This document shows, in pieces, positions 1 through 14,453 of a stretch of 64,000 bases of DNA. Origin of the DNA: Lutjanus erythropterus (lineage: Eukaryota; Chordata; Actinopteri; Lutjaniformes; Lutjanidae); NCBI GenBank assembly GCA_020091685.1, contig CM034594.1, positions 179,981 to 243,980 on the forward strand, read 5' to 3'. The notes below the pieces were generated by a model. That model saw nothing but the letters and a program-made list of their open reading frames with translations. It had not been told where the DNA came from and ran no database searches. The position numbers and the translations under genes are program-made. Positions within the stretch are counted from its first letter, which is position 1, and each line of letters begins with the position of its first letter.

Positions 1-443
1 TTTGGTTCTTCTGGGGATCGACGGGCTGCAGCTGCCTCTCTGTTAGGGAGGAGGTCGATCAGTTTACTCTGCAGACTCACATCATGTTGGCATTTACTCT
101 GCAAAAGGCTGATTTTTTTGTCTGAAGTTTTATTTCCAGATCATCAGGTCATTGTGACCAAAACATGAGTGTTTGTGAAGCTCTGACTGACCAACAGAGT
201 GACAGTTATACTGATGACTAATGAAAAGTTCCAACATTTTATAGTCTAGTATAGTTAATTAATTTAAAAAAAAGCGATGTGAAATATTGACAGGATTTAC
301 ACAGAATGAAGCTGATATAGTATAGGACAAGACGGAACCGTTAGACCACGTAAGTATCACATTTATTGCACTAAAAAAATACAATTTTATCAGGAAGTAT
401 CAATTGAGTTTACTTCGCTGTCAGTTGGAAAGAGCTTTGACGT

Positions 444-444
<1 letters not shown>

Positions 445-490
<46 letters not shown>
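445..490. repeat. (CA)n microsatellite
   Basis: An uninterrupted CA tract of about 23 units. The open frame across it (Thr-His repeats) is not a gene. Confidence 0.95.
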
Positions 491-494
<4 letters not shown>

Positions 495-884
495 GCAAGA
501 GATGTAAACCCAATAACACACACAGAAATAAACAAACAAACAGGAATGATTTGGTAAAAACCATAAGATGTATCTACATTCATTTGTTAAAATTTCATGA
601 ATCTTTGTAATAGGTGATGTATTGTAGGACAGGGTATATTGGGGACAGTTACAACAAAGCTTATTCCTCAGTTAAAATCCTGCTAGAATGATACTCATAC
701 AAACAAACAAATAAATGGGAATGATTTGATGGAATTCCTAAGATAAATCTACATGAATCTGTTGCAAAACCACACGGTCAGCTCATGAACATTATTATTA
801 TTATCTGTGAACTTGGGTTCTTTGAGGAATCGTTTCAGCCATTCACTATATTTCATGTTATTTTATCTGTTTACAGGGGAGCAA

Positions 885-1180
885 CTGAATTGAACCCAAG
901 TGCAGGACACAGAACTGAGGCTGGGAATTGGTGCAAGAAAAGGGATTTATTGTCACCGATCCTTGAGCTAGGTTATGCAGGGCAGGGGGAGCAGGGTCTG
1001 AACCATGAGCCAGGGTATGGAGCAGAGCAGGGGAATCAGGGTCTGAGCCAGAGGCAGGGGTAGGGAAGCCAGGCACAGGGAGTCCAGAGATCTTGAATGC
1101 TGAATTTTGATCCAAAGCTGATTTCAGGAGGAGCAGGAGTGGGTCAGAGGCAGGTGTCGGGTTAAGCAGCAACTGAGAAT
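885..1180. repeat. Fragment of a G-rich dispersed teleost repeat (tentative)
   Basis: It starts TTGAACCCAAGTGCAGGACA and continues with many CAGGG/GAGCCAGG blocks, a style I recognise from repeats scattered in fish introns. It resembles, but is not clearly the same part as, the sequence at 44.99-45.66 kb. Assignment is from memory of the family only. Confidence 0.4.
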
Positions 1181-1237
1181 CTGAGTCTACAATCTGGTAG
1201 CATGGTCCAGCTGCACACCTGATCCCACTCCTGCATT

Positions 1238-1240
<3 letters not shown>

Positions 1241-1317
<77 letters not shown>
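1241..1317. repeat. (AC)n microsatellite
   Basis: An uninterrupted AC tract of about 38 units, one of the longest in the window. Confidence 0.95.
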
Positions 1318-1320
<3 letters not shown>

Positions 1321-4300
1321 AGACTCTTGTTAGGATGAGGCTGTGGGCATGACAGTGTCCCAGAAAAAAAACAAAAAAAGACAACACTTAAGTATTTTCC
1401 TCTTTGCCTCAAGCATTTTATCTCCTCCTCCTCAAACTAATTGGACTGATTCTCATTTTTCTTTTACCTTTGATCAATGTTCACTTCTGAGACAATCTGA
1501 ATATTGGCATAATAGATCATGTGACAAATGAGATGCAGCAGAACTGAAGGTAATGAAGCCCTGATACATCTGTCTGTCACCGCAGAGAGAGAATGACAGA
1601 TCCAGAGAGGGAAAAGTGAAACAAGAGAGAAACATGAGACAAAAGGAGAGGAAACAAAGAGAAGAAAGATAAAATGAAAAAAAAACTTTTCAGTCCTTTG
1701 GACATTGTCCAGTGCTGGAGTGTTGAGTGGCTGTCTCTGGCTTTTTCTCTCCCACTCTCTGTCAAAGAGCACTTGGGATGTAGAGGTGAGAACAATAACA
1801 GGCAGAAATAGCTTTTGACAAGACACCCCCACAAATTCTGACCATGAACCACAGCTTTAATGGTTCCAGTCCAGTCAGAGACCTCTCTCTCTCATTTCCT
1901 GTCCTGCTGAGATTTCAAAGTCTTCCTGCACAAATATACTAATTATTGCTTTTGTTCAAACATTCTGCCAATTTTCTTAACGAGGAAAATCAGACAGTGT
2001 TTGCAAAGACAATCAGTGAGATTTCTCTCAGATTTCTTTCATCTTTCCCCCTTAATTGGCTGCTGACAGACTGTGTGTAAACATAATGGAGAAACTTTTG
2101 GAGGTTCAGTCTCAGTGTAAAAGAGAAATGCACATCTTCAGCACAGACACACTGAAAACTCCTGTGGTGTTTGATCCAAAATGATTCTGTTTGGTTGAAA
2201 TGGAGTCCAGTATCTTCACAGTTGTTCTCTCTGCTGCTCTGTGATTGATGGAGCAATTACTCCATGAAATGGTACAGCATTACATCCTCCCCCTGCTCTT
2301 TATGTCAGACTCTTCAGTGGAACAGACCTTAATGATCATTGTTCTGCTGCCACACACTGTTTGAATCATCAAACACACACCAATACAAGACAATCATACA
2401 ATTTTAAGTGTGTAGATTTTCTTTTGATTCCTTCTGTGAAGAAGATTTTGTATCCCCTTGTGTGTGCTGCCTAAGTTTTATATTGTTGGCATCTTTATTG
2501 CTTAGTTTCATATCTTGGCCCCTCATCTTGTTTAGTCCCACCGACAGTGTAGGCCTATTGGTTTCATAATCTGTCAATCAGTCATGGCAGATGTTAATGG
2601 TTTCTCTTTTTCAGTCGCTCCAGAGAGACTCAGGACGACAAATGTGGTATTACTTTTGTTGAGTGTAAACTTTAGTTAGACCTGCATGATTTGGACAGTG
2701 AGAGCCAGTGTGCAGCCATTGAGAAGTAAGTGTCCTCTTTTTTCGTCTACAGTGTTCTTTAAAATAATACTGAATTTGAAACCTTTGCCACATACAAGGT
2801 GTTCTTGGCTCACATGGTGAATGATCTGGTTCTGTCAGGAAACAGCCTGCATGCTGTCTGCAGCGGAGCAGAGAGAAGAGTTGGCCTTAACTCCCTGCAG
2901 ACTCACAGATCCCTGAGAGTCACACACACTCTGGCTGCAGAGAGACTTTTGTAGAGAACAGCATTTTATAGGGCTGAGAGGAAGCAGGCAGCTGTAGACA
3001 TTTGAGTTTGATTACATTGTTGAATCCTTGGTTTTCTTTGTAATAGTTAAATATGATGAGAAATATTTGGAAAATAATATTTTTCTTTCTGTTCATACTA
3101 AGAATTGAGTGATTTTTGCACTCCCATAATACAGCACATAATCTTGCAGTAGTTTTGAACAGTGATGTCACTTTTACAGTACATTGAGATGGTGGTATCT
3201 TCAGAAAGTCTTGCACATTTTAAGCCATTGTAACATAATTGCAACACTTTAGAAACCTCTGTCTAAAGCCATTATATATGCAATCTGAATGCATTTAAGA
3301 ACGATGAGTTGAAGTTACTATTTGACATATAATGGCTTTAATGTCATGCACCGTTGTCTTCAAGAGAACTTTAAATGAGCCACACTGAATGCTTTATTTG
3401 GCTTTGATTCAGTGTTAATTGGAGGCCAAATGAAGTGTGGCAGAGAGATTAGAATAATCTCCTTCAAGTTTCACCACCTCCACTAAACACAGGCAGGCAT
3501 CTCACCAAATGTTACTGCCTCTCTGTGAATATTCATTTGATTCAAATGTTTAAAAACAAAAAGCATTTTTTCCCAATTCATTATAATTCTAAGATGCATT
3601 GTTGTATGTATGGCCTTCTACAGAGATCTGTTGGAATTCGGAGTGATGATACTTTTCTTGCATTTATTCATTTCTGTACATATACATACATATACAGTGG
3701 AACTCTCTGTTGATATATTGTATGTTAATGTGGTCAGGATTATAAACCGAGAGGAGAAAAAAAAACAGGAAGAAACAGTGAGAGAGACTTGACACATTCA
3801 AGCATCCTGAGGACAAACAGTAGAGGCCTGAGTGACTCCACTTGACAGAGATTTATCTCTGAGCTCCAGAGGGTCAAATTCACATTGATTTTCCCAAAGA
3901 AAGATTTCTCACTCTCCATCATTTCCTAAAGTACATGACACCATCGATGATCTGAGCAGATATCTCCATGAAAAACATGAGAGATCCTCTGGTTAATGCA
4001 CCTGGGTGCACTTTAGGGTAAAACACAGTCTCTGACCGCTGAAGTATATTCATCCGCAAGGATGTCAGCAAAGTTGTCTTGACTCTGGTGCTCTGACTAT
4101 GCAATAAAAACTACAGTATGAGTCATATTTCCCAATGAATTAATTTCATTATCAGACAGCTGCATCAGTGTGATGTGTTGTTCCTGGAGTTTCTCTCTGC
4201 TGAGTGCTTCCTGAAAGCTGCTTCCTGCAGAGTAAATTGTTTCATTAACCTGAATGAACATGAATTATTGATACTTCAGGGTCACAAGAAGAGGAACAAA

Positions 4301-5204
4301 TAATTTTCCATGGTTGGGAGCCCAGGTGTGGATGTGTATGTAAATGCAGAAGTGTCTGGAAAGGTGTTCATGTTGTTTCTTTCTACAGAGCAGAGTTGTA
4401 TTGGAGAAATATAAGGGTCAGTTCAGTTCATCAGCTTTAACAGTTCTGTGTTTGCTGTCACCTATCAGCTGGAATATGTTTCACATATCTGCAGGAGAAA
4501 CACTGTGCTGGATCAGACTGTGTGTTGGAGCAGGTTAGTGTGACAGGACAGATTGTCCATGAATGATTTTCTCAGTCTACACTGAACAATTACAGTCAGT
4601 TTGTCACTCTGACAGTGTAAAGACTCCTTTAGGCAGCAGATGAATGCAGGAATTCCTTGTGACATAAAGAAATTTGTAGCCAGTTTTTCTTTCCTGCTGT
4701 CATAATCTGCTCATAATGAGACAAAGACGCAGTAATTAAACCTCTGATCTGAAAAGACACAATTAATTTTCTATTATATTCTTCAGGTGAAGGCCTGTCT
4801 ACTGTTCATCCTGTCAGTGCTCATTGTTTCTAACTGCTTAAATTTAGTTGGTTGTTAGTTTTGATTAAAGTTGGCAATGTTGTGTTGTGTGTTGTTGAGA
4901 CAAGAAATTCAAAGCTTGAGCTCCTGAAGCTCAGTTTTTTTTAAATGTTGTGAAAGACTATTTTCCTTCTGGAGGAGAAAAAAATCATGTTCTGGAATCA
5001 TATCAGGAATTAATTTACCGTAAATTTAAACCACTCTGTTTCTAATGTAAAGTAGCTTCAGGATAAACCACTTAATCCAGCAGATATTGTTGATGCTTCA
5101 CGCTTTTTTTTTCTTTTTTTTTTACTTTACATACAACACATTTCAAATTGTGATCTCACCGTCTCTCTTTCCTCTCAGTCAAAGTCATGATCTGTTAGTG
5201 AACA

Positions 5205-5440
5205 TCTTTCCTCAGCACAGTTAGGATTGTTTGAGTCTCCCATATGGAAAAGTCATTACCCTCCACATTGACCTTTGACCTTATTAGAAACTCAGGAGAT
5301 AAAGCATCCTCAACAAACTCACTTCATTTCCTCTGAGCTGCTCAGGCTGCTGCTGTATGACTCTTTCAGACTAACTGATACAGACAGCCCAGATATGGCT
5401 CTGGTTTATCTGCTAAATGAAGCTGACAGCTGAAGACAGT
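5205..5440 (+). promoter_or_regulatory. Duplicated non-coding module A with a DR1 nuclear-receptor site
   Basis: This segment matches 40643-40913 over about 200 bp, including a CATATGG box, TGACCTTTGACCTTATTA, an ACTTCATTTCCTCTGAGCTG block and a CTGCTAAAT end. The other copy has an extra 50-odd bases in the middle. Bases 5269-5281 are a perfect DR1 (AGGTCAAAGGTCA on the minus strand), the site type used by HNF4, RXR/PPAR and COUP-TF. It may be a duplicated enhancer or two copies of an unknown repeat. Confidence 0.45.
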
Positions 5441-8400
5441 GTGAGAACAAAACAGCTGAGCTGAAAGAAAGTTCTACAGTAATAAGAAATGTCTTGTTAC
5501 ATGAACATAGTGCCAAGTGTCGACCACCTTTGACTTTAAGTTTGGTCTAAGAATGTGAAAACAATCATGAGAAGCAAACTGCATGCTTTCATATCCCAGT
5601 AGCTGCCTCTGTATCTTCAGAGGGGATTAATAATATTACACAGTAGCAGTGGTCACACTTGATGAGATGGATGCATTGGACTGCAAAGTGTTTTACAGTT
5701 TATATAGAATATTAATGTTGTAATAAAAATGTTGTGTGCCCTTGTATGTGTTGCATAAAGTGTCAGCAGTCAGAAATCCAACATGGATGCTAAAATCACA
5801 GTCTGCCATCTGATTTGTATTGCTGACACTGGCAGCACCTGTATGAAAATTGAGCCCCTGTTCAGTTATCATTGAAGGTTCACTAAAATTAGAGCCCTGA
5901 GCAAATACATGGAGTTTGGTCCAATGAACACCATACATGGGTTTTATTTTGGTTAAGAGTTTGTGAATCTCTCTCTTTACAACAGCACAAAGTCAGTAAT
6001 TATGAATGTGGCTGCAGAGGCAGCAGCGGAAGTCCATGGTCTTCTTTGTCTCGTGTGTGTAACCTTGTTTGGATCTAATCATTCTTCAGGTTGATGAGTG
6101 AATCCTTGGCTCTGCTTCCTGCAATTAATTTAAACCCCATGATTACACTCAAGTGAGCTCTATATAACTGATTATATGACTTATAAAGCCAACTGACAGC
6201 ACTGATAATGATTCAGTCTTACTGAGCGGGATGAATAATTATGCGAATAATTAGTGTGTATATAATTAGTTCAGCTACTATATAGAGATTTGTTTTAATG
6301 TTGGAATTTAACAGTCTTTTACTGTCAATCTGAGTAAAAAAAAGCCACACTGGATTTACATTTATTTAATATTGTAAAATATTAAACATGAAAACTCACA
6401 AAGGGGTTGAATACCTGTGCTGTAAGTGAAGCTGCTCACTGACCAGAGAAGAAAATCTAAAAGTAATAGTCAAATTATACAACGCTTGATAAGCAGTGAC
6501 AGTTATTTATATGGTAATTTATCAAAGAAACACATCGCACATACTTAGAGTTCAGTAGAATGGAAATAGAATTAGCTCTGTGACTCCATATGTGGCTTTG
6601 TTTATGTCTTAATCTATTCACATTATGCTGATATTGTGTTGACTCTTTGCATCATTGTAAAGAGACTTCCTTACAGATTTATGGCCGTGTTTCAGTCCAG
6701 TGTTTGCTGCCTCACTTGTTAACTGAAGTGATTCAGTTACTTCGACACTGAACAGCTGTGAGCTGCAGCCAATGGGACGTGGAGGAGAGGCAGAGGAGAG
6801 TCACAACTCAACAGAGTTGTGCAGCAGGAACAGGATCACTCTCTTCAGGCTTGTGACAGATGGGCTCGCTGGTAGACTGGAGCTGTAGTTGTCCAAGAGG
6901 CCATCTAGATCAGCAGCCCAAGACCTGTGGCAAAATGTTGTGACTTTCCAGATAAGAACCATTTCAATTAAAAAATATTATTACGGAGATGTGCAGATCT
7001 TCACCAGGGCCAAATAACCCTTGTAACATTCATGAAAGCAAAAAATAAAAGCTCGACTAGAAAAAGAAAAGGAAATTAAAAAGTGAATAAAGAATTTAAT
7101 GGAGACATTTGCTTCTGTCATGTAAGAATTGACCAGAAAATGTCAGTACTGTTTGTTGACTCACTTTTATGTCATGTGATCTCTACAAGAGCAGTGTTCA
7201 TCACATAAACTATGTTGTCTTTCTAACTTTATCAAAGGAGACAAATCTTTTTTCCTTATCAGTCAGACAGTAGGTTGGAGGGAGGAAAAGAACTGAATGA
7301 AAGGAAAGAGACATGAGATGGGTGTTGAAACAGATTTGAACAAAAGATCAGCATCCGGAGACTAAATGGTCCTCATGAATAAACAGTGTTGTGAAAATTG
7401 TGGTTTAAGAATTTTAAAGAGATGATCAGAGGGGGAGAGATTTAACAGGGAAATGTGAAGACAGTCAATGAAGAAGAAAAAAGAAAAGATATAAATTAGA
7501 GTAGATGTAGGAAGTAAAGAGAGAGAAAATAAAATTCTTTAACCTCATTTGGCTTCTTCAGTCATGGTCAGTTTATCTTTTGCCACTGCAGGGCTCTGCT
7601 GGATTAAATGCATTTAGAGCTGCTTTAAATGAATAATTCCACTTCAGATCCACCAGCAAGGACGAGACATCCAGTCTGCATCAGATATCTCACATTCTGA
7701 CAGCAAACCAAACTCCTGTTAATTAAATCTGAATTTTAATCACACCTGGTGGAATAACCACTTGACTGTCACAGTAATCGGTGGGTGTTTTACTCTTCAT
7801 TCAAACACAGTGCTGATGATTTTAATATCACACACTGACTTCCAGACTTGTGTTAGTGATAATATGATGTGTGCAGGAGGGTCGAGCTCAGTGCTGATTA
7901 ACAGAGGCTGCTGAATTCCCCTCCATCTGTCCTCTGACACAGATAGTCTGACACTTCACATATATTCTAGTATTGATGACAACAAGTACTTTGTCTTCCA
8001 CTGGTGATTGTTGTAAACCTCCATTTCTGTCAGTAGGACACATGAACTCTCTCATGCTGTGGCCTTGTTCTGTTTCCAAATATGGATTGCCCACAACACC
8101 AATTTCAAATTCAATTTGACATTTATCTTGTAGACTTCATGTCGGTGTTGTTGTGACACACAAAAGATATGGTCACATTTTTGTTAATGTTTTTATTTTC
8201 CATAAGGGTTAATAGTTACTGTGTATTCCAGCTCTTCCTGATTGTCTTTCATAAGAGACTTTTATTCAGTCCTTATGGACTTTTCTTTTTGGTGCACTAC
8301 CCAAAAACATCAATAGGTGGCAGCAGGGCATTGAGCAGTTGACTGGAACTCTGTTTTGTCCTCTTGTTGACCCCCCAGGACCTTGTCCTGTCTGCTCATT

Positions 8401-11400
8401 TCACCCTTTTGCAGGTTAGTGTCATGTTTAAACATGACAAACACATGAGAATTGTTTGTAAGAATATTTGAATGTATTTTCAGGGGTCCATGAGTACGTT
8501 AAGAATTGCATTTTATTTAGTTTTGTGCCTCTGGACTGTAATGTTTGACCGACCAGTTGTGGCAGCTTAACAGTTTGTTAACATTGTGTGTACCTGCTCC
8601 TTACTTATTTGAGTTGAAACCTCAAGAGCTCTGACATCCAAAATCATATTACACATTATTAATCAAGTGCTTCAATTAAATATATATGATTATTTTGCAC
8701 ATTGGTGCCTGATAATACCTAAGAATTGCATAAGGCAACATTTAAGAGGTTGAATGCATTTTGTTATTGTTGTTTAAAAAATGAGAGTTTAACAAATATC
8801 TTAACATTGTTATTGGTTAAAACAAGGTAACAGTTTTACAAGTACATTCATGTTGTTATTGTTGTTAAAAGAATAATTGTTTGTCTGTCTGTCTGAAGTA
8901 TTAAAATACAAGTGAAATTTTGCTTTGTGAGGTCAATGCAGCAACAGCCTGACATTGTCTTGTCTACTCCTTTCACCCTTTTATCAGAGGATAACTGTTC
9001 ATGTGGTCACATGCCTGAGACCTGCAACATTGTTGGAATACAAACTGAGTCCAGACTTGTTATAATGTCAGTATTTTGTACCAGGCTCAGAGTCTTTGTG
9101 ACATCAGTAAACAGAAGCTAATCTCCACACAGTCACTAACTTCAGTTGGGCTGATTTATCCACATGTTAGACATTAGAATGGTGCTGATGTGTTGTGAGT
9201 AATGAAATGTTTTTTTTGTTTTGTTTATTTTGTAGTTGCAGTATTTCATCTATCTACTACAAGTCTGCTCAAGCTCAGAAAGTACATCTCTTCTTCTACT
9301 ATTCTTCAGCATGGCCTTCATGTCACTATCAATCCAGGAGCAACAAAGCAAATCCACCATCAGTCAGTTTCTGAGTGCAGAGCAGTGGACAGTGACAATA
9401 TTGTGCATAAAATGCATTTGAAGAGCAGAGAGAAGAAGGTCATTATGATTCAGGTTATAGTATTTAAGTGGAGAGGAGACTCTCAGCAGTCAGACTGTAT
9501 CAGCATTGTATTTTCTTCTTCCACGAATTAATTTTCATTCTCGTCTCTCAGAGGTAAAGATGCCATCCATTACTCTTCATAATACAACCCATTTAACATA
9601 TTGTAAATCAAAGGGCAGGTGCATTTCTGCTGTTCAGATGGATGAGTTGTTCCAGCACTTAACACTGAGATGCAAATTATGTTAAAACATAATGTTAATA
9701 TACATGCATGTTTATAGTATTTACATACACTTCAGTAGAATGCTAAAAAAGTGTGTATTCTCCTCCGTCTTTGGAATTACATGAATTCATTCAATAAAAA
9801 CAGATTCAAATTGTGATTCTTCATTAATAACAGCACAAGCAATGCCCCTATAGTACCACTGTTGTTTCAAAGTTTCCAGTAATTTTGTAAAACTTAAACT
9901 CCAGCCACAATCTGGACCTGATATTACAGAGACACACTGTTGTGGCTGTTTTGTTTGTCCTACTGACATGTACAGCCAGTTTAGCTTTCCCTCAGAAAAT
10001 TTAGTAGCTGCCACTTCACTCTGTTCAGCTTTTTATAACCTGCAGCCAAAGTAAAGCTGGTAGGAAGATGTAGATCAGTTGGCTTCTAATGTCTCTGCAG
10101 GATGTGAAATAAATAAATGAACTTGATTCCACTGAATGAGAAGCTTCACTGTAGTTCAGCCCTTGTGTGCTCTGAGATTTCCTCTTAACCCATATTATAT
10201 CATAGAGGTAAAACACAGACTAAATTCCCAATACTGTTTAATATTCACATTACCAAGGTCTGAGCGTCGCAAGGAAGAATTGCTGGAAAAATAACTAGTA
10301 TGTTTCATCACGATTGGAAAAATATATATATTTTAATATATTAATGGGTTTGTGTGTGGTTGTAAATTATCAGATAATTAATTTCAGATTAACTGAAGAA
10401 TCCAGTAGAGACAAGAAAACCCTGTTTGGACCCCAAAGTTGCAGAAATTCTCATCTTTAAACCAGAACATGTAATATCAGAATAACAGAGCGTCAGACCT
10501 CCTCTGCTGCCTTCAGTCTACAGTGAACACTGTGTTGTCTGATGCATCAGTCCTGATCTGACCTCTGTGAGTTTCAGGATGTGATACAGCAGAGACTCTG
10601 TGTCTCCATGCAGTCAGTCAGTTTTCTCTGTGTGCTGCTGTGTTAGTATGAAGCCTTGGTGTCAGTCACACATTAGAGTGAATGAAGGCTGTGGAGCTGC
10701 TGTCTCACTCTGCTGCTGGAGCTCTGACTTCTCTCTCCTCAATCTGCTCTCATCTCGTGACTTTAAAAGAGAATCAGACAGAGAAACAAAATCATTCATG
10801 ATACTAACTCACTCTACATTTGATGCTCTCAGTCTGAAGAGTCAGAGGTTTCCTGTCATGTCTTTAAAAAAAATAATTTGTCTTTATTTAATATTGCAGT
10901 CCAGTGAGATGTGTGAGTGACAGAAGGTTTGTTCAAAGCAATGCTGATGGAGTATCTGGTTATCTCTGATATATACAGACAGAATTTAGACACATTCAAG
11001 TCTACACATCCCCAACATCACTTTTTTGTAGTTTTATAATCAGTGTTTCAGACATTAGGATTGCATCCTGCCTGGTTTTGGTCCATTTTATTGTGTATCT
11101 CAACAATACAATCAATTGTATGATATATCATATGAGAAATAAGTTTTAAGAAGGTTTTATGAATGTAATTGACCCCATCAAAATGTGCCCAGATGCACTA
11201 CAAAACCACATTAGAAGGTCAAGACGCTGGAAACTGAGTCTGAGGAAGCAAGATGGCTGCTTGAGCTGAGAGCTCTGTGTCACCTCAGTGATTTATTTAT
11301 GCTTTTTTTTTTTTTTTTTGATTTAAGCTTTGAGTAAAAGTTTAACAAACAGATCCTGGTGTAAAAGGTAGGGAAAATGCAAGGACAAACTTTCTCTAGG

Positions 11401-12440
11401 GCAGAGTATCAAGAGACTGATACAAACTTCTGTCTTGGGAGACTGATCAAGCTATTACAAAGTGATGAAAAAAAAAAAAAAGTTGATGTTCTACTTAAAA
11501 ATGTCTCTTTCACAAAAATACAGTTTTCCCCATTTTTGTCTGAAAAGTGGATGTGCTTATACAAAAAGAATGAATGAAGCTAGAACAAAACTTTTGTGTG
11601 CGTCTGAAATTAGATTTTCATTTTTAGGTGAGCAATGGTTGGATTCTTCAGAGCTGAAGTAAACTTGCAAAAATAAATACTAATTATGAAGAAAACCATT
11701 GATTATTGAACCATCTACCCTGTTGGCAAAGCTAAAAACAACTGCATTTCAAGATGTTCCTGTTAGATTGAGGGACTGTGTTAATATCCAGTTGTTGAAG
11801 CGTTACATTAATATTCTGAAAGCACAAACATCCTGTCGATGAAGTTCCAGCATCTTTGTCTCAGGTTTTATTGATGTTGATATGATGTCAGATTCTGTTT
11901 TAGTTCCATCCTATTTTTGACTAGTAATAATAAGCTGCCTCCATCAGCACTTGTCTGTCTGTCAGTTAATATAATTAACTGGGATAACCAAAGTTTTCTT
12001 CATTCATAATTTCATTTTTCATTTTTGTGTATCGTCAATTGTCAATCAGTCCTCTCAAAGTTCTATCTGGTTTATTCTTGCAAATGAACTTCATTCAGGT
12101 GGATCAAATTGGAATTAATGAGAACAAAAGTAAGTAAGAAAAGCTAGTAAAGACTTTTCTCTGCACTCTTTAGGGAGGATACCAAATTTATTAGAGAGAA
12201 TTCATCTCGGGAACTAACATGTAGGACAGGTGACAGGTGATCAATAATCCATGTGTAAGAGAAAGCAAATACAGGTTTTAGACATGTGCAGACTGAGGAT
12301 GAGCTGTTTTTACCAAACCTGTCAATATTACAGCAGAAAGTGTCAAACTGAGGATCCAGTCTGTCTCAGGCAGAATGATGAAACATCTTTGAGGCAGAGA
12401 ACAGAAATCTCTACGGGATTCAAGAGAGATACACACAGAC
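5440..12440. other. Non-coding stretch, no gene recognised
   Basis: AT-rich sequence with small internal repetitions (a TGTTATTGTTGTT phrase twice near 8.76 and 8.86 kb, TCTG repeats near 8.88 kb, T or A runs near 11.3 and 11.47 kb). No open frame shows domain-like content. Confidence 0.6.
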
Positions 12441-12444
12441 AAGT

Positions 12445-12452
<8 letters not shown>

Positions 12453-12489
<37 letters not shown>
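12453..12489. repeat. (GT)n microsatellite
   Basis: A GT tract of about 18 units preceded by a short TGTGTGC lead-in. Confidence 0.95.
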
Positions 12490-12493
<4 letters not shown>

Positions 12494-12803
12494 TGAGTTT
12501 GCTTTTTAAATCTCAGCTTATTTCAGGATGTGGAAAATCCTGATATTTTGTGCTCTTGTTAGTATCTTGAGATGTGGAGTGGTGACAGTGAACAAAACTA
12601 TTTCTAAACGTATTCATATTACTTGTGTAATTTGCTCAATAACTGTAAACAACATCCTCTTGTTCATGTCATTCTGATTTTGTAGCAGTGACATCAGACT
12701 TGACATTGACCAATCACTTCTAACTTAACTCCTCCAGCTTGGCTGCCAACTACAGCAGGAGCTCATTAGCAGAGAAGCTGTTTATATGAAGAGACACCAG
12801 TGC

Positions 12804-12805
<2 letters not shown>

Positions 12806-12869
<64 letters not shown>

Positions 12870-12879
12870 TGTGTGTGTG
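12806..12879. repeat. (GT)n microsatellite
   Basis: A GT tract of about 37 units with one AG interruption near its right end. Confidence 0.95.
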
Positions 12880-14261
12880 CATACGTGCCGAGGCAGAAAT
12901 GAATATTTACTCGTAAGTGGGAAAGAGGAAACTGGAAGTTAATCACTAAAACTGTAGTTAAATTAAATACCATCATATTGTGTGTTGATGATCATTTGTT
13001 TTCGTCTCAGTTTCCCTCTGTGAGGCTTCAACACATGAGACCTTCAGGTGTGTAGACTGTGTGGGAAAGTTCATTAACATTCTCCTCTTGTTTCACTTTG
13101 CTCACTTGTATTTTAGACTCAGGGGAGAGGAGTGTGTGTTCATTATAATGTGACAAAAACAACACAAATCATCAAATAAATATGATAACTAAAGTTTGCT
13201 GCCACAATCACAGAGGCGAGATGATGTGATGTAAATGAGAACTGTGCTGACAAACTCTTTATTCATGATGTGTGTGTACACTATTTGACTTCATATTATC
13301 CAGTGTACCACACTGTAACACCACATCAGATTTGCTCTTTGACTCTGTAAAGATGTCCCTCAGTAATGAGCGATTCAGGCACTGTACACAGCATAAACAC
13401 ATCTAAATGACCAAAATCCATCATAAAATTCATGTAAATGTACCCTCAAATCTACCATCCACTTCAGTCTATAGTTGTTATAAATTACATTTCAGAATTG
13501 TTGCAAATGTAGATGAAAAAAATTGAATGACTGAATTATTAAGCAGAAAATTAATATTCACCTTACACAGTCTAGTCCACTTATCTCTTTGACTGAACAC
13601 AAGGTTCAAAGCTTCTGACCCCTGGGTGTCTTCATTTAGAATTAATATCCAGTCCACTGTGTTTCTGTTCTCTATCTGAGCTGCTGCCAGTGAGAAAACC
13701 TCCAGCTGGTCGTACAGTCAGATAATCTTGACTTCAGTGCGTTTGTGAGATGAGCAGATTTAAAACTCTGTGACAGCAGAAGGCCGCGAAGGTGAGAAAC
13801 ACATCAATGATCCACGCCACTAAAATCAATGAATCTGCATCAGGGTGTCTCTGTGGAGACTCTCAGCTCATCTTCCCAACAATCTCAAAACAAGACTCCC
13901 GCATTCTGCTCCAGACGTCTCAAGAAGAGACAGTGCAGCACAGACATGTTCACTTTTTAACTGTCGAAAAAAAAAAAGCGGAAAGACAGGGAAAAAGTAA
14001 AGTCTTTAGTCATTTAATTGCACCGGTGCAAAGAACAAAGCACGCACAATGTTTAGTTCATGTAAATTCAGTACAAAAGGGCTGACTGAAGGTGAACATA
14101 AGTGGTTGTGGTGATGAATAAATATTCTCTCAGCCAGTAACATTACTGCCCTCACGGCTCTGTTACAGATCATCATGTATTTATGTTTTAATTTGCACAG
14201 GAATGGAAGAAAATATAAAATGCTACATTGGATAAAAACACATTCAGGAAGGAGGCCTTTA
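12880..14261. other. Non-coding flank left of the transposon
   Basis: No recognisable gene. Open frames on both strands at 13.8-14.3 kb have no family-like features, and one runs across the transposon border. Confidence 0.55.
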
Positions 14262-14263
14262 TA

Positions 14264-14302
14264 CACTGTAAACCCTAATAAGTTCACAGAACTCAAAAAT
14301 TA
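14264..14302 (+). repeat. Left terminal inverted repeat of the CACTA-type element
   Basis: It begins CACTGTAAACCCTAATAAGT and pairs imperfectly with the right terminus at 23690-23728. It is preceded by TA. Confidence 0.75.
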
Positions 14303-14453
14303 TTTTGTAACAGATTACACAAAAATATTTTAGTGATGTTTTTAAATGTTTTAAGTTTACATAAAATAAAAATTACATTTGCAGTTGCCTTAAATTATCT
14401 CAATGTTATCTTATAAATATTGATATTCCACAACCTATAATTAGAGAGTAATT

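Larger units (their letters stand above)
1..5200. other. Non-coding stretch, no gene recognised
   Basis: AT-rich DNA with two CA tracts and one repeat fragment (about 890-1180). The open frames are short, have no family-like composition and mostly cross simple repeats. It could be intergenic or intronic. Confidence 0.6.

Noticed and set aside
404-610. Open frame with Thr-His repeats (and similar Cys-Val frames at 858-1412, 12251-12496, 36755-37063, 37793-38050, 51798-52084, 60145-60375, 60533-60781)
   Set aside because: They are translations of CA/GT microsatellites.
10500-10920. Possible immune-receptor-like exon region
   Set aside because: The translated frame lacks the Cys-Trp-Cys pattern of an Ig domain and no recombination signals were found.
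14261-14263. 3-bp target duplication for the CACTA-type element
   Set aside because: ATA at the left and TAC at the right do not match; only TA is shared.
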